64,000 nucleotides of DNA from contig NZ_CP117425.1 in assembly GCF_030687295.1 (NCBI RefSeq), forward strand, positions 5,832,001 through 5,896,000. The letters run 5' to 3'. The stretch's first letter is position 1. The number at the start of each line of letters is the position of its first letter. Of this stretch, positions 55,126 to 63,900 are shown piece after piece. A program made the position numbers and the translations under genes. The notes below the pieces were generated by a model that saw only the letters and a program-made list of their open reading frames with translations, had not been told where the DNA came from and ran no database searches. The DNA comes from Pseudomonas beijingensis. GTDB taxonomy: Bacteria > Pseudomonadota > Gammaproteobacteria > Pseudomonadales > Pseudomonadaceae.

Positions 55126-55233
55126 GCTGTTCATACGGTCCCTAAGCTGCAGCCGTGACAACGAAAAAACAAGGCTATGGGCAAACCACAGTCCCTGTGC
55201 CTTTCATCATTCGGGCAAACAGGAATAATAAAA

Positions 55234-55446
55234 ATGAACGACCGAATCAAAGGAACCGTTAAATGGTTTAACGATGCAAAGGGCTATGGCTTCATTACCT
55301 GCGGCAAAGGAGGCGAGGACTTGTTCGTTCATTACTCGGCGATAGCCGGCGAGGGTTATAGAACATTGAAACAGAAGCAAACGGTCTTCTTTGAAATCGA
55401 GAAGAGCGACAAAGGCATGCAGGCCACGAGAGTGACGCCGGAATAA
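55234..55446 (+). CDS. Cold-shock (CspA-family) protein
   Basis: A 70-aa single-domain nucleic-acid chaperone with RNP1 KGYGFI and RNP2 LFVHYSAI. The sequence KGTVKWFNDAKGYGFITCGK is typical, although TCGKGGEDLF departs from the more usual PEDGGKDVF, so it is a divergent paralogue. AGGA lies 9 nt before ATG 55234. Mini-RHS 4 begins only 28 bp after its stop on the same strand, so the two are probably co-transcribed. Confidence 0.92.
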   Translation: MNDRIKGTVKWFNDAKGYGFITCGKGGEDLFVHYSAIAGEGYRTLKQKQTVFFEIEKSDKGMQATRVTPE

Positions 55447-55474
55447 AGCGACTTCCATTCCAGAGAACGACCCC

Positions 55475-56485
55475 ATGTCGGCGAACCGCAAAACGCTGCT
55501 CTGCCGCTACCATTACGACCCACTGGATCGCTTGGCCGATTGCACACCATCGGCCGAGGCCCGCACCCAGCGTTTCTATCTGAAGGAGCGCCTGATCAGC
55601 GAAATCCAGGGTTCGGTACAACGATCGATTTTCCAGCAGGACGAGCAACTCCTGGCGCAACAGCAGCGCCAGAATGATGCTGTCGAAACCACCTTGCTCA
55701 CCACTGACCTGCAACGCTCGGTATTGCATGCGCTCGATGCCACACAGCCTCATCCTCTCGCTTACACCCCCTACGGCCACCGCTCTGCGGAAAACGACTT
55801 GCTCAGCCTGCTCGGCTTCAACGGCGAACGACCGGACCCAGTGACCAGGCATTATTTGTTGGGCAATGGTTATCGAGCGTTCAATCCGGTGTTGATGCGG
55901 TTCAATAGCCCGGACAGGCGCAGCCCATTTAATAAAGGTGGAGTAAACGCTTACGCCTATGCTTTGGGAGACCCTATTAACCACGCAGACCCAACGGGCG
56001 AGTTCGCCATATCAATATTGACTGCCGTACAACGCGGTTTAACTATTGCACTGCACAGCATTGTTCCTGCGGGGATGATTCTAGGGCCTAAAGTGACGGG
56101 AATTGCGCTGGTGGCTACCCGTATCAGTCTGTCTGGGTCCATAGCTAGTGCTGTCGGAGCAATCATGCAGCTGGCAGGCAGGCCGATCGGAGCCTATGTT
56201 TCGGCCGCAGGCACGGCTGCGTTAGTGGGAGGAGCCGCTGCCCGCGGTGTCATCGCCCTACGCACCGCGCGAAAAGCCGGCCCGCTGTGGCCGAAGATAA
56301 AAGAAAACCTTTTAAATATTGGGGGAATATCGCAGAAAAAAAAACCACCTGTTCAACCAAGTGCAACATATAAAAAGCACTCGTCCACCGCCTCCATTCA
56401 AAACAATGCCAATGCCAATGCCAATGCCAATGTGCATCACAAAATTTCGCAAGATGCCAGCTCAATAAGAGACCCAAGCCGATAA
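55475..56485 (+). CDS. Mini-RHS core protein 4 with hydrophobic tail
   Basis: A 336-aa protein. The core (KTLLCRYHYDPLDRLADCTP through DPTGE, residues ~5-175) belongs with copy 5 in a second subfamily. The tail starts with a long hydrophobic Ala/Gly-rich stretch (VQRGLTIALHSIVPAGMILG and AAGTAALVGGAAARGVIAL), suggesting membrane insertion or a glycine-zipper helix. A Lys-rich segment encoded by an A9 run and an Asn-Ala repeat encoded by hexamers follow. This copy has no RHS leader and sits directly behind csp. Confidence 0.86.
   Translation: MSANRKTLLCRYHYDPLDRLADCTPSAEARTQRFYLKERLISEIQGSVQRSIFQQDEQLLAQQQRQNDAVETTLLTTDLQRSVLHALDATQPHPLAYTPYGHRSAENDLLSLLGFNGERPDPVTRHYLLGNGYRAFNPVLMRFNSPDRRSPFNKGGVNAYAYALGDPINHADPTGEFAISILTAVQRGLTIALHSIVPAGMILGPKVTGIALVATRISLSGSIASAVGAIMQLAGRPIGAYVSAAGTAALVGGAAARGVIALRTARKAGPLWPKIKENLLNIGGISQKKKPPVQPSATYKKHSSTASIQNNANANANANVHHKISQDASSIRDPSR
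56404..56433 (+). repeat. Hexanucleotide repeat in mini-RHS 4
   Basis: Four CAATGC copies plus CAATGT, coding for NANANANAN. Being six bases long, changes in number would lengthen or shorten the tail without a frameshift. An A9 run (56336-56344) 60 bp upstream could cause frameshifts. Confidence 0.85.
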
Positions 56486-56525
56486 GTAATTAGGTCTATC
56501 GTTGGAGATAGGCCACGCAGCCGCA

Positions 56526-56606
56526 CCTAACACTTCTGCTAGCTAGACAACCGGCCTTCTGCCTGAACATGATAGTGCTATCTGTATTTCTCACAGAGCA
56601 AAGCCC
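56526..56606 (+). promoter_or_regulatory. Degenerate RHS leader of mini-RHS gene 5
   Basis: Begins CCTAACACTTCTGCTAGCTAGA, alignable with the other leaders over the first ~25 bp; the rest has drifted. 81 bp long, ending at the start codon. Confidence 0.55.
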
Positions 56607-57635
56607 ATGTCCTCCACAGATGAAACCTTGCTCTGCCGTTACCGCTACGACCCACTGGATCGCCTGGCCGATTCCACGCCATCGGCCCAGGCCCGCACCC
56701 AGCGCTTCTACCTGAAGGAGCGTCTGACCAGCGAAATCCAGGGCTCGGTACAACGATCGATTTTCCAGCAGGACGACCAGCTCCTGGCCCAACAACAGCG
56801 CCAGGATGGCGTCGTCGAAACCACCTTGCTGGGCACCGATCCGCAACGCTCGGTATTGCATGCGCTCGATGCCACGCAACCTCATCCCCTCGCCTACACC
56901 CCCTACGGTCATCACGCTGCGCAAAGCGGCTTGCTCAGCCTGCTCGGCTTCAACGGCGAACGGCCGGACCCGGTGACCGGGCACTATTTATTGGGGAATG
57001 GTTATCGGGCGTTTAACCCAACGCTGATGCGGTTCAATAGTCCGGATTCGATGAGCCCATTTGGAAAAGGTGGGTTGAATCCTTACGCGTATGGCCAGGG
57101 CGACCCCATTAATAAGAGCGATCCAACGGGGCATTTCAATATTATTACCAGCCCCTTCAAAGGACTTGTTAATTGGGTAGGAATCAGGACACCTAAAGAT
57201 ATTTTTATGGTTCACGGCGTCAAATTGCGTATTTCGTTCAAGAAAGTGCCTGGGGATTTTATCAAACAGCCTATGGTGCAATTTTCACCGAAACGGCCTT
57301 TGACTTCAGACATTATCGATGCAGACATCTGGCAGCTCGAGCGGTCTCTTATCAACGACAGCACCAATATTATTAAACAAGAGATACAAGCAGCCCACAT
57401 CATTAAGTTGGGGCGAGTACCTCGTAATAGACGCACTGGATTTTCTAAACTTCTGGAAGACATACAGCACAACCGAAACAAGTATCGTGACGACTTGGAG
57501 AGGTATCGGCAAAGAATTGAGGGGCTGCTACCCCCGACTCCCGCACCGCCACCCACCTATACACAGTCGAAATTTTGGTATTCAGGACAAACACGCGGTG
57601 AAATTATCAGGGACGCAGAGCCGTCGCCCCCCTAA
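56607..57635 (+). CDS. Mini-RHS core protein 5 with unique tail
   Basis: A 342-aa protein. The core (DETLLCRYRYDPLDRLADST to DPTGH) is nearly identical to copy 4. The ~165-residue tail begins FNIITSPFKGLVNWVGIRTP and has basic helices (GRVPRNRRTGFSKLLEDIQH, with NRNKYRDDLERYRQRIEGLL following) and a Pro-rich end. It is not like the other tails. No immunity-like gene follows; the next gene is the convergent fdhA. Confidence 0.86.
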   Translation: MSSTDETLLCRYRYDPLDRLADSTPSAQARTQRFYLKERLTSEIQGSVQRSIFQQDDQLLAQQQRQDGVVETTLLGTDPQRSVLHALDATQPHPLAYTPYGHHAAQSGLLSLLGFNGERPDPVTGHYLLGNGYRAFNPTLMRFNSPDSMSPFGKGGLNPYAYGQGDPINKSDPTGHFNIITSPFKGLVNWVGIRTPKDIFMVHGVKLRISFKKVPGDFIKQPMVQFSPKRPLTSDIIDADIWQLERSLINDSTNIIKQEIQAAHIIKLGRVPRNRRTGFSKLLEDIQHNRNKYRDDLERYRQRIEGLLPPTPAPPPTYTQSKFWYSGQTRGEIIRDAEPSPP

Positions 57636-57682
57636 CCAAGGCCAATCGAAAAGCGGCGATTGAAAAGCTCCATTCATCATGA

Positions 57683-57714
57683 AAATAAAAAGGGCGACAT
57701 CACTGTCGCCCTTC
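57683..57714. terminator. Terminator between mini-RHS 5 and fdhA
   Basis: AAGGGCGACA and TGTCGCCCTT pair perfectly around TCAC, with a T-rich run on the minus strand (TTTTTATTTT). It ends the fdhA message and perhaps that of the convergent RHS gene. Confidence 0.85.
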
Positions 57715-57733
57715 TCCCGTCTTGCTTCCAACC

Positions 57734-58933
57734 TTACGCCGCACTGAACAACTTATGCGGATCAATCACAAACTTCTTCGGCACGCCCGCATCGAACTCG
57801 CCATAACCCTTCGGCGCGTCATCCAGGCTGATCACCTGCACGCCAACGATTTCAGCAATGTTGATGCGGTCCCACATGATCGCCTGCATCAGTTGGCGGT
57901 TGTACTTCATCACCGGGGTCTGGCCGGTGTGGAAGCTGTGGGATTTGGCCCAGCCCAGGCCGAAGCGGATGCTCAGGCTGCCCATTTTGGCCGCCGCATC
58001 GACGGCGCCCGGGTCTTCGGTGACGTAGAGGCCGGGGATGCCGATCTTGCCGGCGACGCGGACCACGCCCATCAACGAGTTGAGCACGGTGGCCGGGGCT
58101 TCGTGCTTGACGCCGTCATGGCCATGGCCGCGGGCTTCGAAGCCTACCGCATCGACGGCACAGTCGACTTCAGGCTCGCCCAGCAGCGCGGCGATCTGTT
58201 CGTGCAACGGGGTGTCGGTGGAGAGGTCGGCAATTTCGAAACCCTGGGCCTTGGCGTGAGCCAGGCGAACCGGGTTGACGTCGCCGATGATCACCACCGC
58301 CGCGCCCAACAGGCGCGCGGAAGCGGCGGCCGCCAGGCCAACCGGGCCGGCACCAGCGATGTAGACCGTGCTGCCAGGGCCAACACCGGCGGTGACGGCG
58401 CCGTGGTAGCCGGTCGGCAGAATGTCGGACAGGCAGGTCAGGTCGCGGATTTTCTCCATGGCCTTGTCGCGGTCCGGCAGTTTCAGCAGGTTGAAGTCGG
58501 CGTATGGCACCAGCACGTATTCAGCTTGGCCGCCGGTCCAGTCGCCCATGTCCACATAACCGTAGGCACCGCCGGCACGGGCCGGGTTGACGGTCAGGCA
58601 GACGCCAGTGTGTTGCTCCTTGCAGGAACGGCAGCGCCCGCAAGCGACGTTGAACGGCACCGACACCAGGTCACCGATTTTCAAGTTCTCGACGTCGCTG
58701 CCCTTTTCGATCACTTCACCGGTGATCTCGTGCCCCAGGACCAGGCCGGTCTGGGCAGTGGTACGACCGCGGACCATGTGCTGGTCGGAGCCGCAGATGT
58801 TGGTGGAGACCACGCGCAGGATGACACCGTGCTCAATCTTCCTGCCGCGCGGGTCCTGCATTTTTGGATAGTCGATTTTCTGTACTTCGACCTTGCCGTT
58901 GCCGAGATACACGACACCACGATTACCAGACAT
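57734..58933 (-). CDS. fdhA: FdhA, glutathione-independent formaldehyde dehydrogenase
   Basis: A 399-aa zinc-dependent, NAD-linked dehydrogenase that oxidises formaldehyde to formate. The catalytic-zinc Cys is at ~47 in STNICGSDQH, structural-zinc cysteines follow in ACGRCRSCKEQHTGVC, and the nucleotide fold is GAGPVGLAAAASARLLG. The extra insertion and the ~399-aa size are those of the P. putida enzyme. It completes the sox-purU-fdhA set that copes with formaldehyde from sarcosine. Start ATG 58933 (MSGNRGVVYLGNGKVEVQKI). Confidence 0.96.
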   Translation of the reverse strand: MSGNRGVVYLGNGKVEVQKIDYPKMQDPRGRKIEHGVILRVVSTNICGSDQHMVRGRTTAQTGLVLGHEITGEVIEKGSDVENLKIGDLVSVPFNVACGRCRSCKEQHTGVCLTVNPARAGGAYGYVDMGDWTGGQAEYVLVPYADFNLLKLPDRDKAMEKIRDLTCLSDILPTGYHGAVTAGVGPGSTVYIAGAGPVGLAAAASARLLGAAVVIIGDVNPVRLAHAKAQGFEIADLSTDTPLHEQIAALLGEPEVDCAVDAVGFEARGHGHDGVKHEAPATVLNSLMGVVRVAGKIGIPGLYVTEDPGAVDAAAKMGSLSIRFGLGWAKSHSFHTGQTPVMKYNRQLMQAIMWDRINIAEIVGVQVISLDDAPKGYGEFDAGVPKKFVIDPHKLFSAA

Positions 58934-59031
58934 GCTTTCACCTCGCTGTTGTTTTTGTGGAACTGCGTTGCCCAGGCAGGCAGCGCGTTGATTGCTCGGG
59001 TAGTGCTTGTGTCTTTGTTGTCTGAAGGGCC

Positions 59032-59100
59032 TCATCGCGAGCAAGCTCGCTCCCACAGTTGATCGCGTACTCCCTGTGGGAGCGAGCTTGCTCGCGATGT
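59032..59100. repeat. REP pair (REPIN)
   Basis: Two inverted REPs with a very short centre, between purU and fdhA. Confidence 0.85.
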
Positions 59101-59104
59101 CGTT

Positions 59105-59962
59105 CTAAAGAACGACCGTGCGATTGGCGTTCAAGAACACCCTTCTTTCGATGTGATACCCCACGGCCCTGGCCAGGGTCAGCCCTTCGATGTCCCGGCC
59201 CTTGGCGATCAGGTCTTCGGGATAGTGGCTGTGGTCCACCACTTCCACGCCCTGGGCGATGATCGGGCCCTCGTCCAGGTCGTTGTTGATGTAGTGCGCC
59301 GTGGCGCCCACCAGTTTCACGCCTTTGTTGTAGGCCTGGTGATACGGCTTGGCGCCCTTGAAGCCCGGCAGCAGCGAGTGATGGATGTTGATCGCCTTGC
59401 CGTCGAGCTTGCGGCACAACTCCGGCGACAGCACTTGCATGTAGCGGGCAAGGATCACCAGCTCGGCACCGGTGTCTTCGATCACCTGCCACACCTGTCG
59501 CTCCTGGGCCGGCTTGTCGTTCGGGTCCAGGGGGAAATGGTAGTAGGGAATCTGGTGCCAGTCGGCCAGCGGCTTGAGGTCGGGATGGTTGGAGACCACG
59601 GCTACCACGTCCATGGACAACTGGCCGATGCGCTGGCGGTAGAGCAAATCGTTGAGGCAGTGATCGGCCTTGGAGACCATGATCACCACTTTGGGCCGGT
59701 AGTTGGGCGGCGTCAGTTCGAAGACCATGCCGAAGGCTTGCGCACGCTCGGCCAGGCCGGCGCGAAAGGCCTGCTCGTCAAAACCGTCGGGCTGGCGAAA
59801 CTCCACGCGAATGAAGAAACGCGCCGAGAGCCGGTCGTCGAAGGAATGGTGCTCGGTGACATAGCAGCCCTGCTCGAACAGAAAGCGGGTCACCGCGTCC
59901 ACCGTGCCGAGCACGCTGGGGCAGTCGGCAGTCAAGATCCATGTGTCTGGGGCGCGGCTCAT
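59105..59962 (-). CDS. purU: PurU, formyltetrahydrofolate deformylase
   Basis: A 285-aa enzyme splitting 10-formyl-THF to THF and formate. An N-terminal ACT domain (TWILTADCPSVLGTVDAVTR) precedes the formyltransferase-fold domain with ILARYMQVLSPELC, INIHHSLLPGFKGA and the terminal ASP-like VVDHSHYPEDLI. It keeps THF free when one-carbon units from sarcosine flood the pool. Same strand and order as the sox genes. Confidence 0.96.
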   Translation of the reverse strand: MSRAPDTWILTADCPSVLGTVDAVTRFLFEQGCYVTEHHSFDDRLSARFFIRVEFRQPDGFDEQAFRAGLAERAQAFGMVFELTPPNYRPKVVIMVSKADHCLNDLLYRQRIGQLSMDVVAVVSNHPDLKPLADWHQIPYYHFPLDPNDKPAQERQVWQVIEDTGAELVILARYMQVLSPELCRKLDGKAINIHHSLLPGFKGAKPYHQAYNKGVKLVGATAHYINNDLDEGPIIAQGVEVVDHSHYPEDLIAKGRDIEGLTLARAVGYHIERRVFLNANRTVVL

Positions 59963-60029
59963 TGCGGTGACTCCTGTTCGTTATGGATAACCCCCCGCCA
60001 CACACAGAACCTGTGGCGGAGGATTTATC

Positions 60030-60118
60030 TGTGGGAGCAAAGCTTGCTCGCGATAAAAACAACGCGGTCTATCTGGAACTCAAGCGCCTGTATCGCGAGC
60101 AAGCTTTGCTCCCACAGT
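60030..60118. repeat. REP pair (REPIN)
   Basis: Inverted GTGGGAGCAAAGCTTGCTCG variant REPs between soxG and purU. Confidence 0.85.
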
Positions 60119-60144
60119 TTTGCTCCCACAAAGATTGCAGTGCT

Positions 60145-60777
60145 TCAGGCCTGCACGCTCAACCCATACTCCGCCGCGGCATCCTGCAACCACAGCCACC
60201 AGTAATCGGAGAAGCTGCGGCGGATCACCAGTTCCCAGGTGTCTTCGCCGGTGTGGCGGATCACCAGTTGCGACTTGGCGAACACCGTACCCACGGCCTT
60301 GCCCACCGGGAAGTTGCTTGGGTGTACATCGTAGCTGGTGGATTTCATCAGCACGTCGCGCACGTTCGGGCCGGACAGCTCGAGGATCTGCTGGCCGCCG
60401 CTGACGTTGACGATCTGGATGTGCAGGTCGCCGAGGGCGTCACGCAGTTTCTGCTCGGCGGCGAACTCTTCGCCAGTGGGCACCACCAGCAGCCACTCAT
60501 CCGGGCCGAGCCATTGCAGGCTGGTTTCACCCTTGACGATGACGGCCAGGGCGCCTGGCAATTCCAGGCCCAGGGCCTTGTGCACGCCGGCGGCGAACGC
60601 CGGGTCGTGGCCGTCGCCACGAATAGTCAGGTGACCCAGGAGTTTTTTCTCGCGCACGGTCACGCCGGCGTTCTTGCGACCCTTGCCCACCAGGCTGGCG
60701 AGGTCGGCATGGTGCAGCGACGACTCGGCCTTGGCCCCGGTGGTTGGGCGTTGTTGGTACACGTTGACTGCGGTCAT
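60145..60777 (-). CDS. soxG: SoxG, sarcosine oxidase gamma subunit
   Basis: A 210-aa subunit of heterotetrameric sarcosine oxidase with GcvT-like fold pieces: LQWLGPDEWLLVVP, VNVSGGQQILELSGPNVRDV and RRSFSDYWWLWLQDA near the end. The start MTAVNVYQQRP (60777) fits the family; the longer open frame runs into a REP. It sits after soxA with a 160-bp gap containing a REP pair. Confidence 0.95.
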   Translation of the reverse strand: MTAVNVYQQRPTTGAKAESSLHHADLASLVGKGRKNAGVTVREKKLLGHLTIRGDGHDPAFAAGVHKALGLELPGALAVIVKGETSLQWLGPDEWLLVVPTGEEFAAEQKLRDALGDLHIQIVNVSGGQQILELSGPNVRDVLMKSTSYDVHPSNFPVGKAVGTVFAKSQLVIRHTGEDTWELVIRRSFSDYWWLWLQDAAAEYGLSVQA

Positions 60778-60825
60778 ATGGAGCACCTGTCTTGAATTCT
60801 GCTTTGACCTGCCGATGCGTGGGGC

Positions 60826-60913
60826 TGTGGGAGCATGGCTTGCCCGCGATGAACGATGACGCGGTCTGATGGTTACCGTGTCGCCTGCATCGCGAGCAAG
60901 CTTTGCTCCCACA
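60826..60913. repeat. REP pair (REPIN)
   Basis: Inverted, slightly mismatched REPs between soxA and soxG, inside the sox operon. Confidence 0.8.
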
Positions 60914-60937
60914 TGCCCCCACCACAGGGCTTAAGGT

Positions 60938-63900
60938 TTAAATGTTCTGCCGATCCCCCTTCGGATCGAAGAACACCGAAGAAACAATCTCTGCCTCGAT
61001 CACGCTGCCGTCGGCCAATGGCGCAAACACTCGCTCGCCCATCCGCTTGAGGCCGCCCTTGACCACACCCATGGCAAATGAATAACCCAAGGAGTTGTGG
61101 GCGTAGCTGGAGGTCACGTGACCGACCATGGTCATCGGGATCGCCTGCTTGGTGTTGAACACCAGTTGCGCACCTTCCGGCAGCCAGACATTCGGGTCGA
61201 TCGGCTTGAGGCCCACCAGTTGCTTGCGGTCTTCACGCACGCAATCTTCGCGATTCATGCCACGCCAGCCGATCCACGAGAACGGTTTGGTCCGGCCGAC
61301 GCACCAGCCCATGTTCAAGTCATCCGGCGTCATCGAGCTGTCCGTGTCCTGACCGACAATGATGAAGCCCTTCTCGGCCCGCAATACGTGCATGGTCTCG
61401 GTGCCATACGGGGTCAGGTTGTACTTCTTCCCGGCCTCGGCGATCTGCTCGAGCACGCCCATGGCGTAGTCGGCCTGCACGTTGATTTCGTACGACAGTT
61501 CACCGGTAAACGAGATCCGGAACACCCGCGCCGGCACGCCGCCCACCAGGCCTTCCTTCCAGGTCATGAACGGGAACGCGTCCTTGTCCAGGTCGATGTC
61601 GGTGACATCGCTCAACAGCTTGCGGCTGTTGGGACCCGACAGGGTCATGGTTGCCCAGTGGTCGGTGACCGAGGTGAAGTACACCTTCAGGTCCGGCCAT
61701 TCGGTCTGGTGATAGATTTCCAGCCATTGCAGCACGCGTGCCGCGCCGCCCGTGGTGGTGGTCATCAGGAAGTGGTTGTCCGCCAGACAGGCCGTTACGC
61801 CGTCGTCGAAGACCATGCCGTCTTCCTTGCACATCAGGCCGTAGCGGGCCTTGCCCACGTCGAGCTTGGTCCAGGCGTTGGTGTACACGCGGTTGAGGAA
61901 CTCGCGGGCATCCGGGCCCTGGATGTCGATCTTGCCCAGGGTCGAGGCATCGAGCAGGCCAACGCTGTCACGCACGGCCTTGCATTCGCGCTTGACCGCG
62001 GCATGCATGTCTTCGCCGTTCTTCGGGAAGTACCAAGGACGCTTCCACTGGCCGACGTCTTCGAACTCGGCACCGTTTTTCACATGCCATGCATGCAGCG
62101 CGGTGAAGCGCACCGGTTCGAAGATGTGCCCACAGTGCCGGCCAGCCACCGCACCGAAAGTCACCGGCGTGTAGTTCGGACGGAACATGGTGGTGCCCAT
62201 CTGCGGGATGCTCACGTTCAGCGAACGGGCCGCGATGGCCAGGCCGTTGACGTTGCCCAGTTTGCCCTGGTCGGTACCGAAGCCCAGTGCGGTGTAGCGC
62301 TTGACGTGTTCCACCGACTCGAAGCCTTCGCGGGTAGCGAGTTCGATGGCGGCGGCAGTGACGTCGTTCTGCAGGTCGACGAATTGCTTCGGCGCCCGTG
62401 CAGTAGATTTTTCGTGAGGCACCTGGAACAGCGCCAGGGTTGGTTCTTCGTGACGGCTCAGGGCTTTGGGCAACACGCCCTCCACCGTTTTGAAGCCGGC
62501 TTCGCTGGCCGCGCGCACGCCGCCTTCAAAACCGTCGGCCAAGCTGTCGCCGAGACTGTAGACGCCGTTCACACCGCCAACGCACACACGCTTTTGCGGT
62601 GCTTCGCCCGGTACGAAACCGAGGATGTCTTCACGCCAGATCGGCTTGCCGCCCAGGTGCGAAGCCAGGTGGACCACCGGGCTGTAGCCGCCGGAGCTGG
62701 CCACCAAGTCGCAGTCCAGCCACTCGCCAGGGCTAGTGACTTTGTGGGCGCGAACGTCGATCGCGGCAACACGTGCCCCGGTGACGCGCTTGCTGCCACG
62801 GGCTTCGACCACGGCGCTGCCGGTGAGGATGCGGATGCCCTTGGCGCGGGCTTCTTCCACCAGCGCACCACGCGGATTGCTGCGGGCATCGGCCACGGCC
62901 ACCACTTGCAGGCCGGCGTCGAACCAGTCCAGAGCCACACGATAGGCGTGGTCGTTGTTGGTGCTCAGCACCAGTTTCTTGCCCGGTGCCACGCCGTAGC
63001 GACGCACGTAGGTGGACACCGCGCCGGCCAGCATGTTGCCCGGCACGTCGTTGTTGCCATAGACCAGTGGACGCTCGCAGGCACCGGTCGCCAGCACCAC
63101 GCGCTTGGCGCGAACGCGGTTGATGCGCTGGCGAACCTGGCCGATCGGTGCGCGGTCGCCGAGGTGATCGGTGAGGCGCTCGTGGATGGTCAGGAAGTTA
63201 TGGTCGTGGTAACCGTTCACCGTGGCGCGTGGAAGCAGTACCACGTCCGGCATCGACTTGAGTTCAGCGACAACAGCGGCCACCCATTCGGTCGCCGGCT
63301 TGCCGTCCAGGCTTTCGCGGGAGTCGAGCAGGCTGCCGCCGAACTCTTCCTGCTCATCGGCCAGGATGACGCGCGCACCACTGCGAGCGGCGGCCAACGC
63401 GGCGGCCAGGCCTGCAGGGCCAGCACCGACGATCAGCACGTCGCAGTGACGGTTCATGTAGTCGTAGGTGTCCGGATCGTTCTCGGTCGGCGAGCGACCC
63501 AGCCCTGCGGCCTTGCGGATGTACTTCTCGTAGGTCATCCAGAACGATTGCGGGTACATGAAGGTTTTGTAGTAGAAGCCCGGCGGCATCAGCTTGCCGC
63601 CGACCTTGCCGAGAATCCCCATCATGTCGTTGTTGACGTTCGGCCAGCCGTTGGTGCTGGTGGCGACCAGGCCTTGGTACAGCGCCTGTTGCGTGGCACG
63701 CACGTTAGGGATTTGCGTGGCTTCGGTGGCACCGATCTGCAGCACCGCGTTCGGCTCTTCGGCACCGGCGGCGAAGATGCCGCGCGGCCGCGAATACTTG
63801 AAGCTGCGGCCGATGATGTCGACACCGTTGGCCAACAGCGCAGCGGCCAGGGAATCGCCCTCGAAGCCTTTGTAGGTCTGGCCGTTGAAGGTGAAACTCA

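Noticed and set aside
46534-57635. Classical RHS toxin-immunity operons
   Set aside because: No large N-terminal RHS shell, secretion domain or consistent downstream immunity gene; listed as an open family instead.
57722-59062. 446-codon plus-strand frame
   Set aside because: Antisense shadow of fdhA, running into a REP pair.
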